In this document: positions 45,073-53,438 of the stretch, piece after piece | How the letters are laid out: every line of letters starts with the position of its first letter | Numbering within the stretch: position 1 is the first letter of the stretch | NCBI RefSeq assembly: GCF_023822065.1 | Contig: NZ_CP084930.1 | Span: 496,001 to 560,000 of the forward strand | Reading direction: 5' to 3' | DNA: 64,000 bases | Origin: Sphingomonas morindae | GTDB lineage: Bacteria > Pseudomonadota > Alphaproteobacteria > Sphingomonadales > Sphingomonadaceae | Position numbers and translations under genes: made by a program | The notes under the pieces: model-generated | Told to the model about the DNA's origin: nothing | Database searches by the model: none | The model's input: only the letters and a program-made list of their open reading frames with translations

Positions 45073-46380
45073 TCACGCCGTCGTGCGGCGGCCGGCGCAG
45101 GCGGGGCGGAGCAGGCCGGCGAAGCCGATCCACAGCGCGAGGCTGGCGAGCGCGAAGCCGCCGAGCAGGAAGAAGGCGATGCGATAGCCCAGCATCTGCG
45201 CCAGCCAGCCGCCGATCGCGGGCGAGAGCGAGGCGCCGACGCCCTGCACCGTCATCACCGCGCCCTGGCCGACATTGACGCGCCCGGTGCCATCGAGCAG
45301 GCAGGCGACCAGACCCGGCACGGCGACGCTCTGCAGCCCAGCGCCGATCCCGTCGAGCGCCTGGACCGGCCATACGCCCCAATGGGCGATGAACAGCCCC
45401 GCCAGCAGCCCGCGGATCGGCAGCGCGGCGAAGGAGATGAGCAGCACCAGCCAATAGCCGCGCCCAGCCGCGATGCGCATCGCCGCGAGGCTGGCGAGGA
45501 TCATCACCGCCTGCGCCACCATCACCGTGGTCGCGGTGAACAGCGCCGGATCGCCCTTGCCCGCGCCGACCACGGCCATGCCGTAGAGCGGCAGCATGGC
45601 GCCATTGCCGAGGTGGAAACAGGCGAGCGCGGCGGCGAGGATGAGCATCGGCCGGTTGCCGAGCAGCGTGCGGAAGCCCGCCGCCTGGCCCTCGCCCGCC
45701 GCGTCGCCGCCCTGCCCGTCGCCGCCGTCGTCGTCCTCGTCGTCGGCCTCCAGCCCGCGCGCGGCGCGGTGATCGATCGCGCGCTCGGGGATGGAGAGTA
45801 CCGAGGCGATCGCCAGCACGCCGAAGGCGGCGGCGAGGAAGAAGATGGCGGGCATGCCGAAGCGCCAGCCGAGCCAGCCCGAAAGCCCGGCGCCGACCAT
45901 GTTGCCGGCATGGTTCCAGGCCTGGTTGCGCCCGTTCTGCGCGGGAAAGCCGCGCTGGCGGACGATGCCGAGCGTCATCCCCGTCACCGCCGGGCCGATC
46001 GCGGCGCCGGCGATCGCGGTGGCGACCTGGCTGACGCTCACCACCAGCCCGGACTGGCGCCACAGGATGAGGAAGGAGGCGAGCACGGTGCACAGGCCGG
46101 TGACGACCACGACCCAGCGCTTCTTTTCGGTATGATCGATAAAGGCGCCCGCCGGCACCGTCACCGCCATGCCGGCGACGCCGCCCAGCGTCATCACCGT
46201 GCCGATCGGGCCGGTCTGCCAGCCGCGCTGCTGCAGGAAGACGCCGAGAAAGGGGCCGATCCCGGCCTGCATATCGGCCATGAAGAAGTTGAGCGCCTGG
46301 AGCGCGCGCGTGGCGCGGCGCCGCTCGGCCTGCCGCCCGCCGGTATCGGCCCCGCTTCTGTCCGCCGCTGCCGTCGCCAT
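45073..46380 (-). CDS. MFS transporter
   Basis: A 435-residue major facilitator with 12 predicted helices. The first half starts with ALQALNFFMADMQAGIGPFLG, has the PIGTVMTLGGVAGM segment, and the motif-A-like loop after helix 2 is DHTEKKRWVVV. An acidic, Gly-rich cytoplasmic loop (about residues 205-230, DDEDDDGGDG) separates the halves. Cargo unknown; the N-terminal features resemble proteins often linked to metal or drug efflux. The neighbouring arsC remnant hints at a former resistance cluster but does not prove it. Confidence 0.85.
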   Translation of the reverse strand: MATAAADRSGADTGGRQAERRRATRALQALNFFMADMQAGIGPFLGVFLQQRGWQTGPIGTVMTLGGVAGMAVTVPAGAFIDHTEKKRWVVVVTGLCTVLASFLILWRQSGLVVSVSQVATAIAGAAIGPAVTGMTLGIVRQRGFPAQNGRNQAWNHAGNMVGAGLSGWLGWRFGMPAIFFLAAAFGVLAIASVLSIPERAIDHRAARGLEADDEDDDGGDGQGGDAAGEGQAAGFRTLLGNRPMLILAAALACFHLGNGAMLPLYGMAVVGAGKGDPALFTATTVMVAQAVMILASLAAMRIAAGRGYWLVLLISFAALPIRGLLAGLFIAHWGVWPVQALDGIGAGLQSVAVPGLVACLLDGTGRVNVGQGAVMTVQGVGASLSPAIGGWLAQMLGYRIAFFLLGGFALASLALWIGFAGLLRPACAGRRTTA

Positions 46381-46524
46381 GGCTCGTCTCCCCGGGGAAT
46401 GCGGGCTGCTCAACCTCGGGGGCCGCCGAAATATCCATTCTGACGCTGATTTACGTTAGCGCCTCCGGGCTTGCCCGGCGCCGCGCGGCTGGCCTAGCGC
46501 CGGGGCGGACCAAGGGAGGCGGCC

Positions 46525-46789
46525 ATGGCGTTCGACATCATCCTCTATCATAATCCGGCGTGCGGCACGTCGCGCGGCGCGCTGGCGCAGATCCGCGCCG
46601 CCGGGTTCGAGCCGCATGTCATCGAATATCTGAAGACGCCGCCGAGCCGCGCGCGGCGAGGCGGAGCTGCTCGATGCGATGATGGCGCATCCGATCCTGA
46701 TCAACCGGCCGCTGGTCGTCACCCCGCGCGGCGTGGCGCTCTGCCGCCCGTCCGAAACGGTGCTGGCGCTGCTGCCCGACGCCGATTGA
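46525..46789 (+). pseudogene. arsC: Broken arsenate reductase (ArsC) gene with internal deletion and frame change
   Basis: The first 42 codons read as a glutaredoxin-type ArsC with the catalytic Cys13 in YHNPACGTSR, up to LKTPPSR. The C-terminal part (ELLDAMMAHPILINRP, then VVTPRGVALCRPSETVLALLPDAD) follows in another frame and ends at the TGA 46787-46789. About 40 residues found in intact ArsC between these parts are missing and the reading frame is lost near 46650-46665. AGGGAGG before the ATG is an intact ribosome binding site. Translation in the first frame would run on into unrelated sequence to 46869. A sequencing error alone would not explain the missing segment. Confidence 0.85.
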
Positions 46790-46795
46790 GCGGAT

Positions 46796-48142
46796 TCAGC
46801 GCGCGGCACCGCGCGGGATCAGCCGCAGGATGGCGGTGCCGAGCACGGCGGCGAGTAGCAGCGCGTTGACGAGCACGCCGATCGCCACGCCCAGCGCGCC
46901 GTGGCGCGGCGCCAGCAGCACGCCCGCCACGCACAGGCCGAGCGCGGCCACCACGCGCGCGCTCACCGCGAGGCCGGACCGGTGCGCCGCGAACAGCACG
47001 GGCTCGAACCCGGCGGTGGCGAGATCGACGCACCCCGCCGCCGCCAGCCAGAGCAGCAGCGGATAGCCCTGCACGAAGCCCGGCCCCATAAAGCCCAGCA
47101 CCGGCCGGCCGATCAGCACGATCAGCAGGAAGACGAGCGCGCCGAGCAGCGCCGAAATCAGGAAGGCACGCCGGAACAGCGCCCCCACCTCGCCCAGGCC
47201 GCGCGCGGCGACGGTGCGGACGATCTCCGGAAAGGCCGCGCGCGAGATGAGCTGCGACACTTTGGACAGGGCCTGGGCGAGCTGCGAGGCGAGCCGGAAC
47301 ACGCCCGCCGAGGCCACGCCGACCATGCCGCCGGTGAGCAGCAGCGGCACCTGTTTGGTGGACAGTTCGAGGCTGGAGATGAGGTTGGTGGACACAGCGA
47401 AGCGGAGCAGGCCGGGATGTTGAGCGAGCACGCCGCGAAAGCCCGGCCCCGGCCTGCGCAGCAGCGCCACGCCGCCGATGCGCGCGAACAACAGCCAGTA
47501 GGTGGCGGCGGTGCAGAGTTCGGCAAAGCCCCAGGCGGCGAGGAAGGCGGTGACGCTGGGGTGGAAGAGGCCGGCGGCGATGGCGCCGGCCAGCCGCAGC
47601 ACCGGGGTGACGCTATCGGCATAGGCGGCGAGGCGGAAGCGGTCGCGCAGCCGCATCAGCCCGAGCGCGGTGGATCGCAGCGACAGCAGCTCGGCGGCGG
47701 TGAAGGCGAGCACCGGCCCGCGCAGCCCGGCATCGACGCCGAGCGCGCCATGCCACAGGCCGAGGATCGCCGCGCTGGCCGCGAGCCCGACCAGCGCGCT
47801 GCCGCAATCGAGCAGCCAGCAGCAGCGCAGCAGCGCGCCGAGCGCGGTCTCGTCGCCCGATTGCTGGTGGCGGGCGCCATATTGCACCAGGATCTGCCAG
47901 GTCTGCCACTGCACCAGCGCGGTGAGCGCCGAGGCGGCGCCGACGATCAGCGCGAAGCGGCCAAAGCCCGCCACCCCCAGGCTGCGCGTCGCGATGGCGA
48001 GATAGACGAGCGAGAGCAGCGCGATCAGCCCGCGACTGGCGAGCAGCCAGCCGAGATTGCGCGCCACCGCCCGCCCCAATCCGCCCGCCGCCTCGCGCCC
48101 GTCCCCGCCCGCGCCCGTGCCTGCCTTGTCGCCTAGTGCCAT
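46796..48142 (-). CDS. Oligosaccharide flippase family protein (Wzx-like)
   Basis: A 448-residue membrane protein with 12-14 predicted helices of the polysaccharide-transporter (MOP) superfamily. It starts with ARNLGWLLASRGLIALLSLVYLAIATR split by a typical helix 1, and has LSLRSTALGLMRLRDRF and ISRAAFPEIVRTV. It probably flips undecaprenyl-linked glycan across the inner membrane, possibly for the exosortase-associated polysaccharide encoded 20 kb away, but no glycan genes adjoin it. A leaderless promoter precedes it. Confidence 0.83.
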   Translation of the reverse strand: MALGDKAGTGAGGDGREAAGGLGRAVARNLGWLLASRGLIALLSLVYLAIATRSLGVAGFGRFALIVGAASALTALVQWQTWQILVQYGARHQQSGDETALGALLRCCWLLDCGSALVGLAASAAILGLWHGALGVDAGLRGPVLAFTAAELLSLRSTALGLMRLRDRFRLAAYADSVTPVLRLAGAIAAGLFHPSVTAFLAAWGFAELCTAATYWLLFARIGGVALLRRPGPGFRGVLAQHPGLLRFAVSTNLISSLELSTKQVPLLLTGGMVGVASAGVFRLASQLAQALSKVSQLISRAAFPEIVRTVAARGLGEVGALFRRAFLISALLGALVFLLIVLIGRPVLGFMGPGFVQGYPLLLWLAAAGCVDLATAGFEPVLFAAHRSGLAVSARVVAALGLCVAGVLLAPRHGALGVAIGVLVNALLLAAVLGTAILRLIPRGAAR

Positions 48143-48148
48143 GAGATT

Positions 48149-48176
48149 GCGTTAGCCGGGGCCGGCGCGGCGGTCA
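48149..48176 (-). promoter_or_regulatory. Putative leaderless promoter of the flippase gene
   Basis: Minus strand: TGACCG (48176-48171), 16-bp spacer, TAACGC (48154-48149), 6 bases to ATG at 48142. No Shine-Dalgarno sequence. Confidence 0.4.
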
Positions 48177-48245
48177 CGCGCCGAGATCGGGCTTGCAATC
48201 CGCCGCCGGCGCGCACAGCAAGCGGGCGGATCCTCGCTTGTCCGG

Positions 48246-48899
48246 ATGTTCATGACCCCCGCCCTGCCCGTCCTGCATGCTATGCGCGGCCACAGCCTGC
48301 TCTTCGTGATGGCCACCGAACAGGAATATGGCGCCGCGCTGCGGGCGCGGATCACGCCGCTGATCACCGGAGTCGGCCCGGTCGAGGCGGGGATCGGGCT
48401 GGCCGCCGCGCTCGCCGGCCTCGCCGCCGCCGGGACGCTGCCGGATCTGATCGTCAGCCTGGGCTCGGCGGGATCGGTGCGGCTGGCGCACCGCGCCATC
48501 TACCAGGTGGCGAGCGTCGCCTATCGCGACATGGACGCCACCGCGCTCGGCTTCGCGCCGGGCGAGACACCCTTCCTGCCGCTGGCGCCGGTGCAGCCGC
48601 TGCCGCTGCGCCTGCCCGGCCTGCCGGCCGCCAGCCTCTCGACCGGCGCCGACATCGTCACCGGCGCCGCCTATGACGCGATCGCGGCGGACATGGTGGA
48701 CATGGAGAGCTTCGCCTATCTGCGCGCGGCGCAGCGCCACGGCGTTCCGATGATCGGGCTGCGCGGCATTTCGGACGGCGCCGAGGGGCTCGCCACGCTC
48801 GACCAGTGGACCGAGCATCTCGCCGAACTCGACGCCAAGCTGGCGGCCGTGATCGACGGGCTGGCGGACTGGATCGCGGCGGGCGGCCTGCGCGGCTGA
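48246..48899 (+). CDS. mtnN: 5'-methylthioadenosine/S-adenosylhomocysteine nucleosidase
   Basis: A 217-residue purine nucleosidase-family enzyme cleaving adenine from methylthioadenosine and S-adenosylhomocysteine. Features: LLFVMATEQEYGAALRARI at the N-terminus (catalytic Glu region), VSLGSAGSVR, ADMVDMESFAY for the ribose-binding Glu and RGISDGAEG with the catalytic Asp. The start could also be the ATG at 48252 or 48282; the conserved part begins near residue 17. Converges on the LLM gene. Confidence 0.85.
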   Translation: MFMTPALPVLHAMRGHSLLFVMATEQEYGAALRARITPLITGVGPVEAGIGLAAALAGLAAAGTLPDLIVSLGSAGSVRLAHRAIYQVASVAYRDMDATALGFAPGETPFLPLAPVQPLPLRLPGLPAASLSTGADIVTGAAYDAIAADMVDMESFAYLRAAQRHGVPMIGLRGISDGAEGLATLDQWTEHLAELDAKLAAVIDGLADWIAAGGLRG

Positions 48900-48905
48900 G
48901 ACGCG

Positions 48906-49922
48906 TCAGGCCGTGCCCATCACCTGGCGGGCGAAGCGCTCCATCTCCTCGTCCTGCGGGCTCATCTGGAGCAGCAGCAGATCGAGCCCGGCGCCCGCAT
49001 AATCGGCGATGCGCTGGCGCAGCTGCTCGGGCGTGCCGACCAGATCGGGCCGCAGCCCGCGGTTGGAGACCGAATATTCCTGCAGCTTGAGGGTGCGCTC
49101 GAGCTGGGTGCCGGACAGCCACTGATCGAAATTGGCGTAGCCGGCGGGCAGCGCCTTGACCTCGGTGATCCGCGCCAGCTCGCGCCGCGCCTCGGCCTCG
49201 CTGTCGCGCACGATCGCATAGGCGGCCATGCCGAACTGCATCGGCGCCCCGCCCAGCGCCGCGCGGCGGGCGCGCATATCGGCGATCTTGGGGGCGATGG
49301 CGGAAACGGGATCGCCGTGCATCACATAGGCGTCGCACTGGCTGGCGATCATCGTCTTGGCGGCCTCGCTCTCGCCGCCGGCATAGATGGTGGGCCGCTT
49401 GACGGGCTTGGGCGCGCAGATCGCATCCTCGGTGCGGTAGAAGCGCCCCTCGAAGCTGAAGCGCGGCTCCGACCAGAGCCCGTCGACCACGCGCAGCCAT
49501 TCGGCGGTGCGCGCATAGCGATCGTCATGCTCGTCGAATTGCAGGCCATATTGGCGCGCCTCATCGGCCCACCAGCTGGACACGACGTTGAGCGCCAGCC
49601 GGCCGCCGGCGATGCGATCGATATTGGCCGCCGCCTTGGCGAAGAGCGCGGGCTGGTGGAAATTGGGCCGCACCGCGACCATCAGCTCGAGCCGCTCGGT
49701 GACGGCCGCGAGCGCCGCCGCGGTCGACCAGGCATCCAGCGAGGGCTGTTCGATGCCCTTGATGTCGTTGAGGTTCAGCTCGGCGATCAGGGTGAGGTCA
49801 TAGCCCCAGCGCTCGGCCGAGAGGGTGAGGCGCCGGGCATAGTCCCAGCTCGCCTCCATGCCTTCATCCGGAATGTTGCGCAGCCAGCCGCCGAACACGG
49901 GCATCCAGAAACCGTAGCGCAT
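48906..49922 (-). CDS. LLM class flavin-dependent monooxygenase (SsuD-like)
   Basis: A 338-residue TIM-barrel flavin monooxygenase of the bacterial luciferase-like family, closest to the alkanesulfonate monooxygenase group (MRYGFWMPVFGGWLRNI, then LALNVVSSWWADEARQYGL, then YAGGESEAAKTMIASQCDAYV). Such enzymes use FMNH2 and O2 to cleave C-S or oxidise other bonds. No flavin reductase is adjacent. It is coupled by a TGATG overlap to an ATP-grasp ligase, which points to a role in a small biosynthetic step rather than sulfonate use; this is inference. Confidence 0.88.
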   Translation of the reverse strand: MRYGFWMPVFGGWLRNIPDEGMEASWDYARRLTLSAERWGYDLTLIAELNLNDIKGIEQPSLDAWSTAAALAAVTERLELMVAVRPNFHQPALFAKAAANIDRIAGGRLALNVVSSWWADEARQYGLQFDEHDDRYARTAEWLRVVDGLWSEPRFSFEGRFYRTEDAICAPKPVKRPTIYAGGESEAAKTMIASQCDAYVMHGDPVSAIAPKIADMRARRAALGGAPMQFGMAAYAIVRDSEAEARRELARITEVKALPAGYANFDQWLSGTQLERTLKLQEYSVSNRGLRPDLVGTPEQLRQRIADYAGAGLDLLLLQMSPQDEEMERFARQVMGTA

Positions 49923-50827
49923 CAGCCTGCCTCCGCCATCCAGCCTTCCAGCCGATCGACCAGCCGCTCGTGCGGATCCCAGCCCAGCACCTCGAGCGGG
50001 CGCGCGACGAAGTTGGACAAGGCGTTGATATCGTAGAAGCGGGGAACGCCGTCGCGATCGTCGATCATGACCTCGACCCCGCCGAGATCGAGCGCGGCGG
50101 CCTTCGCGATCGCCTCGGCGGCCGCGCGCAGCGCCGGCGCGGGCTCGGCCGCGCGCATGGTAATGGCGCGGCCCGGCACCGCGCAGGCATCCGCCGGGCA
50201 GAGATCGAATTGGCCCGCCCCGGCGATGTCGATGGCGTAGAGATAGGCGCGGTCGAGCGTTTCGATGCGGGTGACGAGACCATCGCGCGCGGGCACATAT
50301 TCCTGCACGAGCAGCACGCCGTCGATGCTGGTGGGCAGCGTGCCATCGGCGGCCGCCGCGCGCACCGCCTCGAGGCTGTCGAACCGCGCGATGCCCGCCC
50401 CGGCGCCGCCGATATTGGCCTTCACCACCAGCGGAAAGCCGATCGCCTCGGCGGCGGCCGGCACGTCGCGCGGGCGGTGGACGACGCGGGTCGCCGGCAC
50501 GGCGAGGCCGAGCGACGCGATCAGCGCGAGCTGCCGGGCCTTGGAGGTATCGACCGCGAGCGCGGCGGTGCCGTTCAGCACCCGCGCGCCGCGCCGCTCC
50601 CATTGCGCGATCAGCGCCTGCGCCCAGAAGATCGGATGCTCGGCCTCGCGCAGAAAGGCCGACATGGCGATGCGGTTGAGGATCAGCGGCGCGGGCGGAT
50701 GCGGATCGGCCGGATCGAACGCGCCGGCGGGCGTCAGCGCCTGATAGACGATGCCGCGCCGCTTCAGCGCGTCGAACAGCGGGACGAACCAGGCGGGATG
50801 CTCGTAGAGCAGGGCAAGATCACTCAT
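49922..50827 (-). CDS. ATP-grasp ligase (RimK-like)
   Basis: A 301-residue ATP-grasp enzyme of the RimK/carboxylate-amine ligase type. The N-terminal pre-ATP domain is followed by GFPLVVKANIGGAGAGI (nucleotide-binding Lys and loop), VLLVQEYVPARDG, and the metal-binding end EVMIDDRDGVPRFYDINALS, where Asp/Glu/Asn ligate Mg. It would join an amino acid or similar group to a carboxylate. The substrate is unknown. A strong GGGGGGAG site lies before the ATG. First gene of a two-gene unit with the LLM monooxygenase. Confidence 0.85.
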   Translation of the reverse strand: MSDLALLYEHPAWFVPLFDALKRRGIVYQALTPAGAFDPADPHPPAPLILNRIAMSAFLREAEHPIFWAQALIAQWERRGARVLNGTAALAVDTSKARQLALIASLGLAVPATRVVHRPRDVPAAAEAIGFPLVVKANIGGAGAGIARFDSLEAVRAAAADGTLPTSIDGVLLVQEYVPARDGLVTRIETLDRAYLYAIDIAGAGQFDLCPADACAVPGRAITMRAAEPAPALRAAAEAIAKAAALDLGGVEVMIDDRDGVPRFYDINALSNFVARPLEVLGWDPHERLVDRLEGWMAEAG

Positions 50828-50982
50828 CTCCCCCCAGCATGAGGAGAATTGGCGTGCATGGCCAGAGGGATAAAGCAGCAGGCGCGATGGGGCGAAGGAT
50901 TTGCGCGGGCGATTTGCGTTCCTGCATTTGACGCCCCGCCTGTCGCCGGGCAGGGCGCGGGAAGAAGCTCACTAGCGGAGAG

Positions 50983-51885
50983 ATGGCGATGGCCGATGCA
51001 AGCATGATGGCACGGATCAAGGACGGAGACGGCTTCATCGCGGCGCTGGATCAGAGCGGCGGCTCCACACCCGGCGCGCTCAAGGCCTATGGCGTGCCCG
51101 AAAGCGCCTATCATTCCGAGGAGGAGATGTTCGCGCTGATCCACGAGATGCGCGTCCGCATCATCACCGCTCCCGCCTTCACGGGCGCGCGGCTGGTCGG
51201 CGCGATCCTGTTCGAGCGCACCATGGACGGCGAGGCCGAGGGCCAGAAAGTGCCCGCCTATCTGTGGCAGCAGCGCCAGATCGTGCCCTTCCTCAAGGTG
51301 GACCAGGGGCTCGCCGCCGAGGCGGACGGGGTGCGGCTGATGAAGCCGATCGCCGGCCTCGACGCGCTGCTCGACCGCGCGGTCGGGCTCGGCGTGTTCG
51401 GCACCAAGATGCGCTCGGTCGTCAACCTGCCCTCGGCGAGCGGGATCGCGGCGATCGTCGACCAGCAGTTCGAGATCGGCGCGCAGATTTCCGCCAAGGG
51501 GCTGGTGCCGATCCTCGAGCCCGAGGTGCTCATCACCAGCCCCGACAAGGCCGGCGCCGAGGCGCTGCTGCGCGACGCCATCGCCGCGCGGCTGGACGCG
51601 CTGCCCGCGGACGCGCCGGTGATGCTCAAGCTGACCATCCCGGAGACGCCGGACTTCTACAAGCCGCTGATCGACCATCCCAAGGTGGTGAAGGTGGTGG
51701 CGCTTTCGGGCGGCTATTCGCGCGCCGAGGCGTGCGCCAAGCTGGCGCACAACCACGGCATGATCGCCAGCTTCTCGCGCGCGCTGATCAACGATCTCCG
51801 CCACGACCAGTCCGACGCGGCGTTCGACGCGACGCTGGCCGCCGCGATCGAGGAGATCTACCAGGCCTCCACCGTCAAGGCGTAA
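50983..51885 (+). CDS. Class I fructose-bisphosphate aldolase
   Basis: A 300-residue class I (Schiff-base) fructose-bisphosphate aldolase cleaving fructose 1,6-bisphosphate to triose phosphates. Starts with ARIKDGDGFIAALDQSGGSTPGAL split over the first strand, has the substrate-binding VPFLKVDQGL and the PILEPEVLI motif; the catalytic lysine is expected in the MLKLTIPE segment. Two ATGs (50983 and 50989) are possible; GGAGAG fits the second slightly better in spacing. It diverges from the ATP-grasp gene. Confidence 0.93.
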   Translation: MAMADASMMARIKDGDGFIAALDQSGGSTPGALKAYGVPESAYHSEEEMFALIHEMRVRIITAPAFTGARLVGAILFERTMDGEAEGQKVPAYLWQQRQIVPFLKVDQGLAAEADGVRLMKPIAGLDALLDRAVGLGVFGTKMRSVVNLPSASGIAAIVDQQFEIGAQISAKGLVPILEPEVLITSPDKAGAEALLRDAIAARLDALPADAPVMLKLTIPETPDFYKPLIDHPKVVKVVALSGGYSRAEACAKLAHNHGMIASFSRALINDLRHDQSDAAFDATLAAAIEEIYQASTVKA

Positions 51886-51903
51886 GGTGGCCGGCGCCGG
51901 CGG

Positions 51904-53313
51904 TCATCGCGTGGCCGCCGGCGCGGCGGGCGCGGGCGCGCCGCCGGCCACGTTGAAGATGCGCTTGATGATGCCATCCAGCGCGACGAACACCGTCTCC
52001 ACGCCGAAGCCCGCGATGAAGGCCAGCGCCGAGGCGGAGAAGGCAAGCCCCGAAGAGGGTGTGCCGAGCGCGGCGAGCGCGGTGGCGTTGCTGCCATCGC
52101 CGCTCGGCTGCACCGCGAACAGGCCGATGCACGCGCCCGTCACCGCGCCCAGCGCCAGCTGCTGCAGCAGGAGATTGAGATCGCGCGGCGCGAGGCAGTT
52201 GATCTTCATCTTGTCCGAGAGCCGGCGGACGATCGCCGCCGCCGCGCCGAGCAGGCCGAAACAGACCGGCAGCACGCCATTGCCCCAGACGGCCACCCAG
52301 GCGCTGGCCTTGGCCAGCACATCGTCGGGCACGGGATCCCCGCGCAGCCAGCCCCACCAGCCCTGCAGCATGCCGAGCGCGGCATCGCGCGCGCGCGCCG
52401 CCTGGTTGAGCGCGTTGCACGCCTGCAATTGGGCGAGCGAGCTGAAGGGCGGCGGCGCCGCGGCGGCGGGCGAAGGCGTGGCCGCCGGCGCCGGCGCCGC
52501 GCCATGCCGAAGCGCGACCTTGCGCGGCGCGGCGCCGGCGGGGCGTGGCGCGGGCGCGGCGGCGATCGGCTGGTCCAGCTGCGCGACCGCCGTCTGGCAG
52601 AGCAGGGCCGCAGGGCGCAACGGGACGACCGGCGCGGGCGGCGCCGCGACGGTGGGCGCCGCCGCCCCCGGCGCGGCCGGCGCGGCATCCTTGGCGGTGC
52701 CCGGCGCCGGCGGCAGCTGGCTCTGCTCCACCGTGGCGGCGGCGGTCTGGTAGGCGGCCTGCGCCGCCAGCGCCTGGCTGATCCCGGCATTGGCATAGGC
52801 GATCTGCCAGGCGAGGCCGACCGTGGCCAGCAGCCATAGGGCAAGCGCGAAGGTGAGCCGGCCAATCCAGGCGCGGAACCGCTCCGCCTTGCCGATCAGA
52901 TCGGGATAGGCCTTGCTCGCCAGCTCGTTGCGGCTGTGGACATCGGCCTCGACGGCGTGCTGCTGCTGCGACTGGGTGACGAGCAGCGTGAAGGCGATGG
53001 TGGCGCCGCTGGCCGGACGCGCCAGTGTGTTGAGGAAATCCTTGGCGCGGATGAGCAGCGACGCCTCCTCCGCCTTGCTGCTGGCGTTTTCGGGCGGCCA
53101 GTCGATCTCGCAGATCCGGGTGAGCCAGTCATCGGGCAGGCCGCCGGGCGCCTTCTCCTGGCTCGGCGGCAGGTGCGCATCGGGATTGGCCGAGATATTG
53201 TCCAGCAGAAGATGCACTTCGCTCAGCTCGCGGCGCAGCACGAACACAGCCGGATCATCGCCCTCAACCGCCAAGACCCCCTCCATCGCCTGTCGATCAT
53301 CGATCCAAGACAC
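51904..53313 (-). CDS. Four-helix membrane protein of unknown family
   Basis: A 469-residue protein I do not recognise. An N-terminal soluble domain (1-150) contains LLLDNISANPDAHLPPSQEK and WLTRICEIDWPPEN. One membrane helix (153-172) leads to an Ala/Pro-rich, low-complexity linker (about 190-290), probably periplasmic, with Cys239 and Cys299. Three more helices follow (339-362, 386-402, 423-447). The segment LSDKMKINCLAPRDLNLLLQQ (residues 365-385) between helices 2 and 3 looks the most conserved. The closing tail is again Ala/Pro-rich. It stands alone, ending 18 bp from the converging aldolase gene. Confidence 0.65.
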   Translation of the reverse strand: MSWIDDRQAMEGVLAVEGDDPAVFVLRRELSEVHLLLDNISANPDAHLPPSQEKAPGGLPDDWLTRICEIDWPPENASSKAEEASLLIRAKDFLNTLARPASGATIAFTLLVTQSQQQHAVEADVHSRNELASKAYPDLIGKAERFRAWIGRLTFALALWLLATVGLAWQIAYANAGISQALAAQAAYQTAAATVEQSQLPPAPGTAKDAAPAAPGAAAPTVAAPPAPVVPLRPAALLCQTAVAQLDQPIAAAPAPRPAGAAPRKVALRHGAAPAPAATPSPAAAAPPPFSSLAQLQACNALNQAARARDAALGMLQGWWGWLRGDPVPDDVLAKASAWVAVWGNGVLPVCFGLLGAAAAIVRRLSDKMKINCLAPRDLNLLLQQLALGAVTGACIGLFAVQPSGDGSNATALAALGTPSSGLAFSASALAFIAGFGVETVFVALDGIIKRIFNVAGGAPAPAAPAATR

Positions 53314-53438
53314 GCGACGCCTACATACGGGGGCGAGGGACTCGATTCTTTGTCACCCGCCGCGATAGTATCGCGACGCTGTTGGACCGTCAAATACAAC
53401 CAGCTGATTTACTTGGGGGATTGGTGACAATTCTGCGC

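Noticed and set aside
52380-52760. Frameshift or intergenic gap within the 469-residue membrane protein
   Set aside because: The Ala/Pro-rich stretch is in frame with the helices on both sides, so it is read as a linker.
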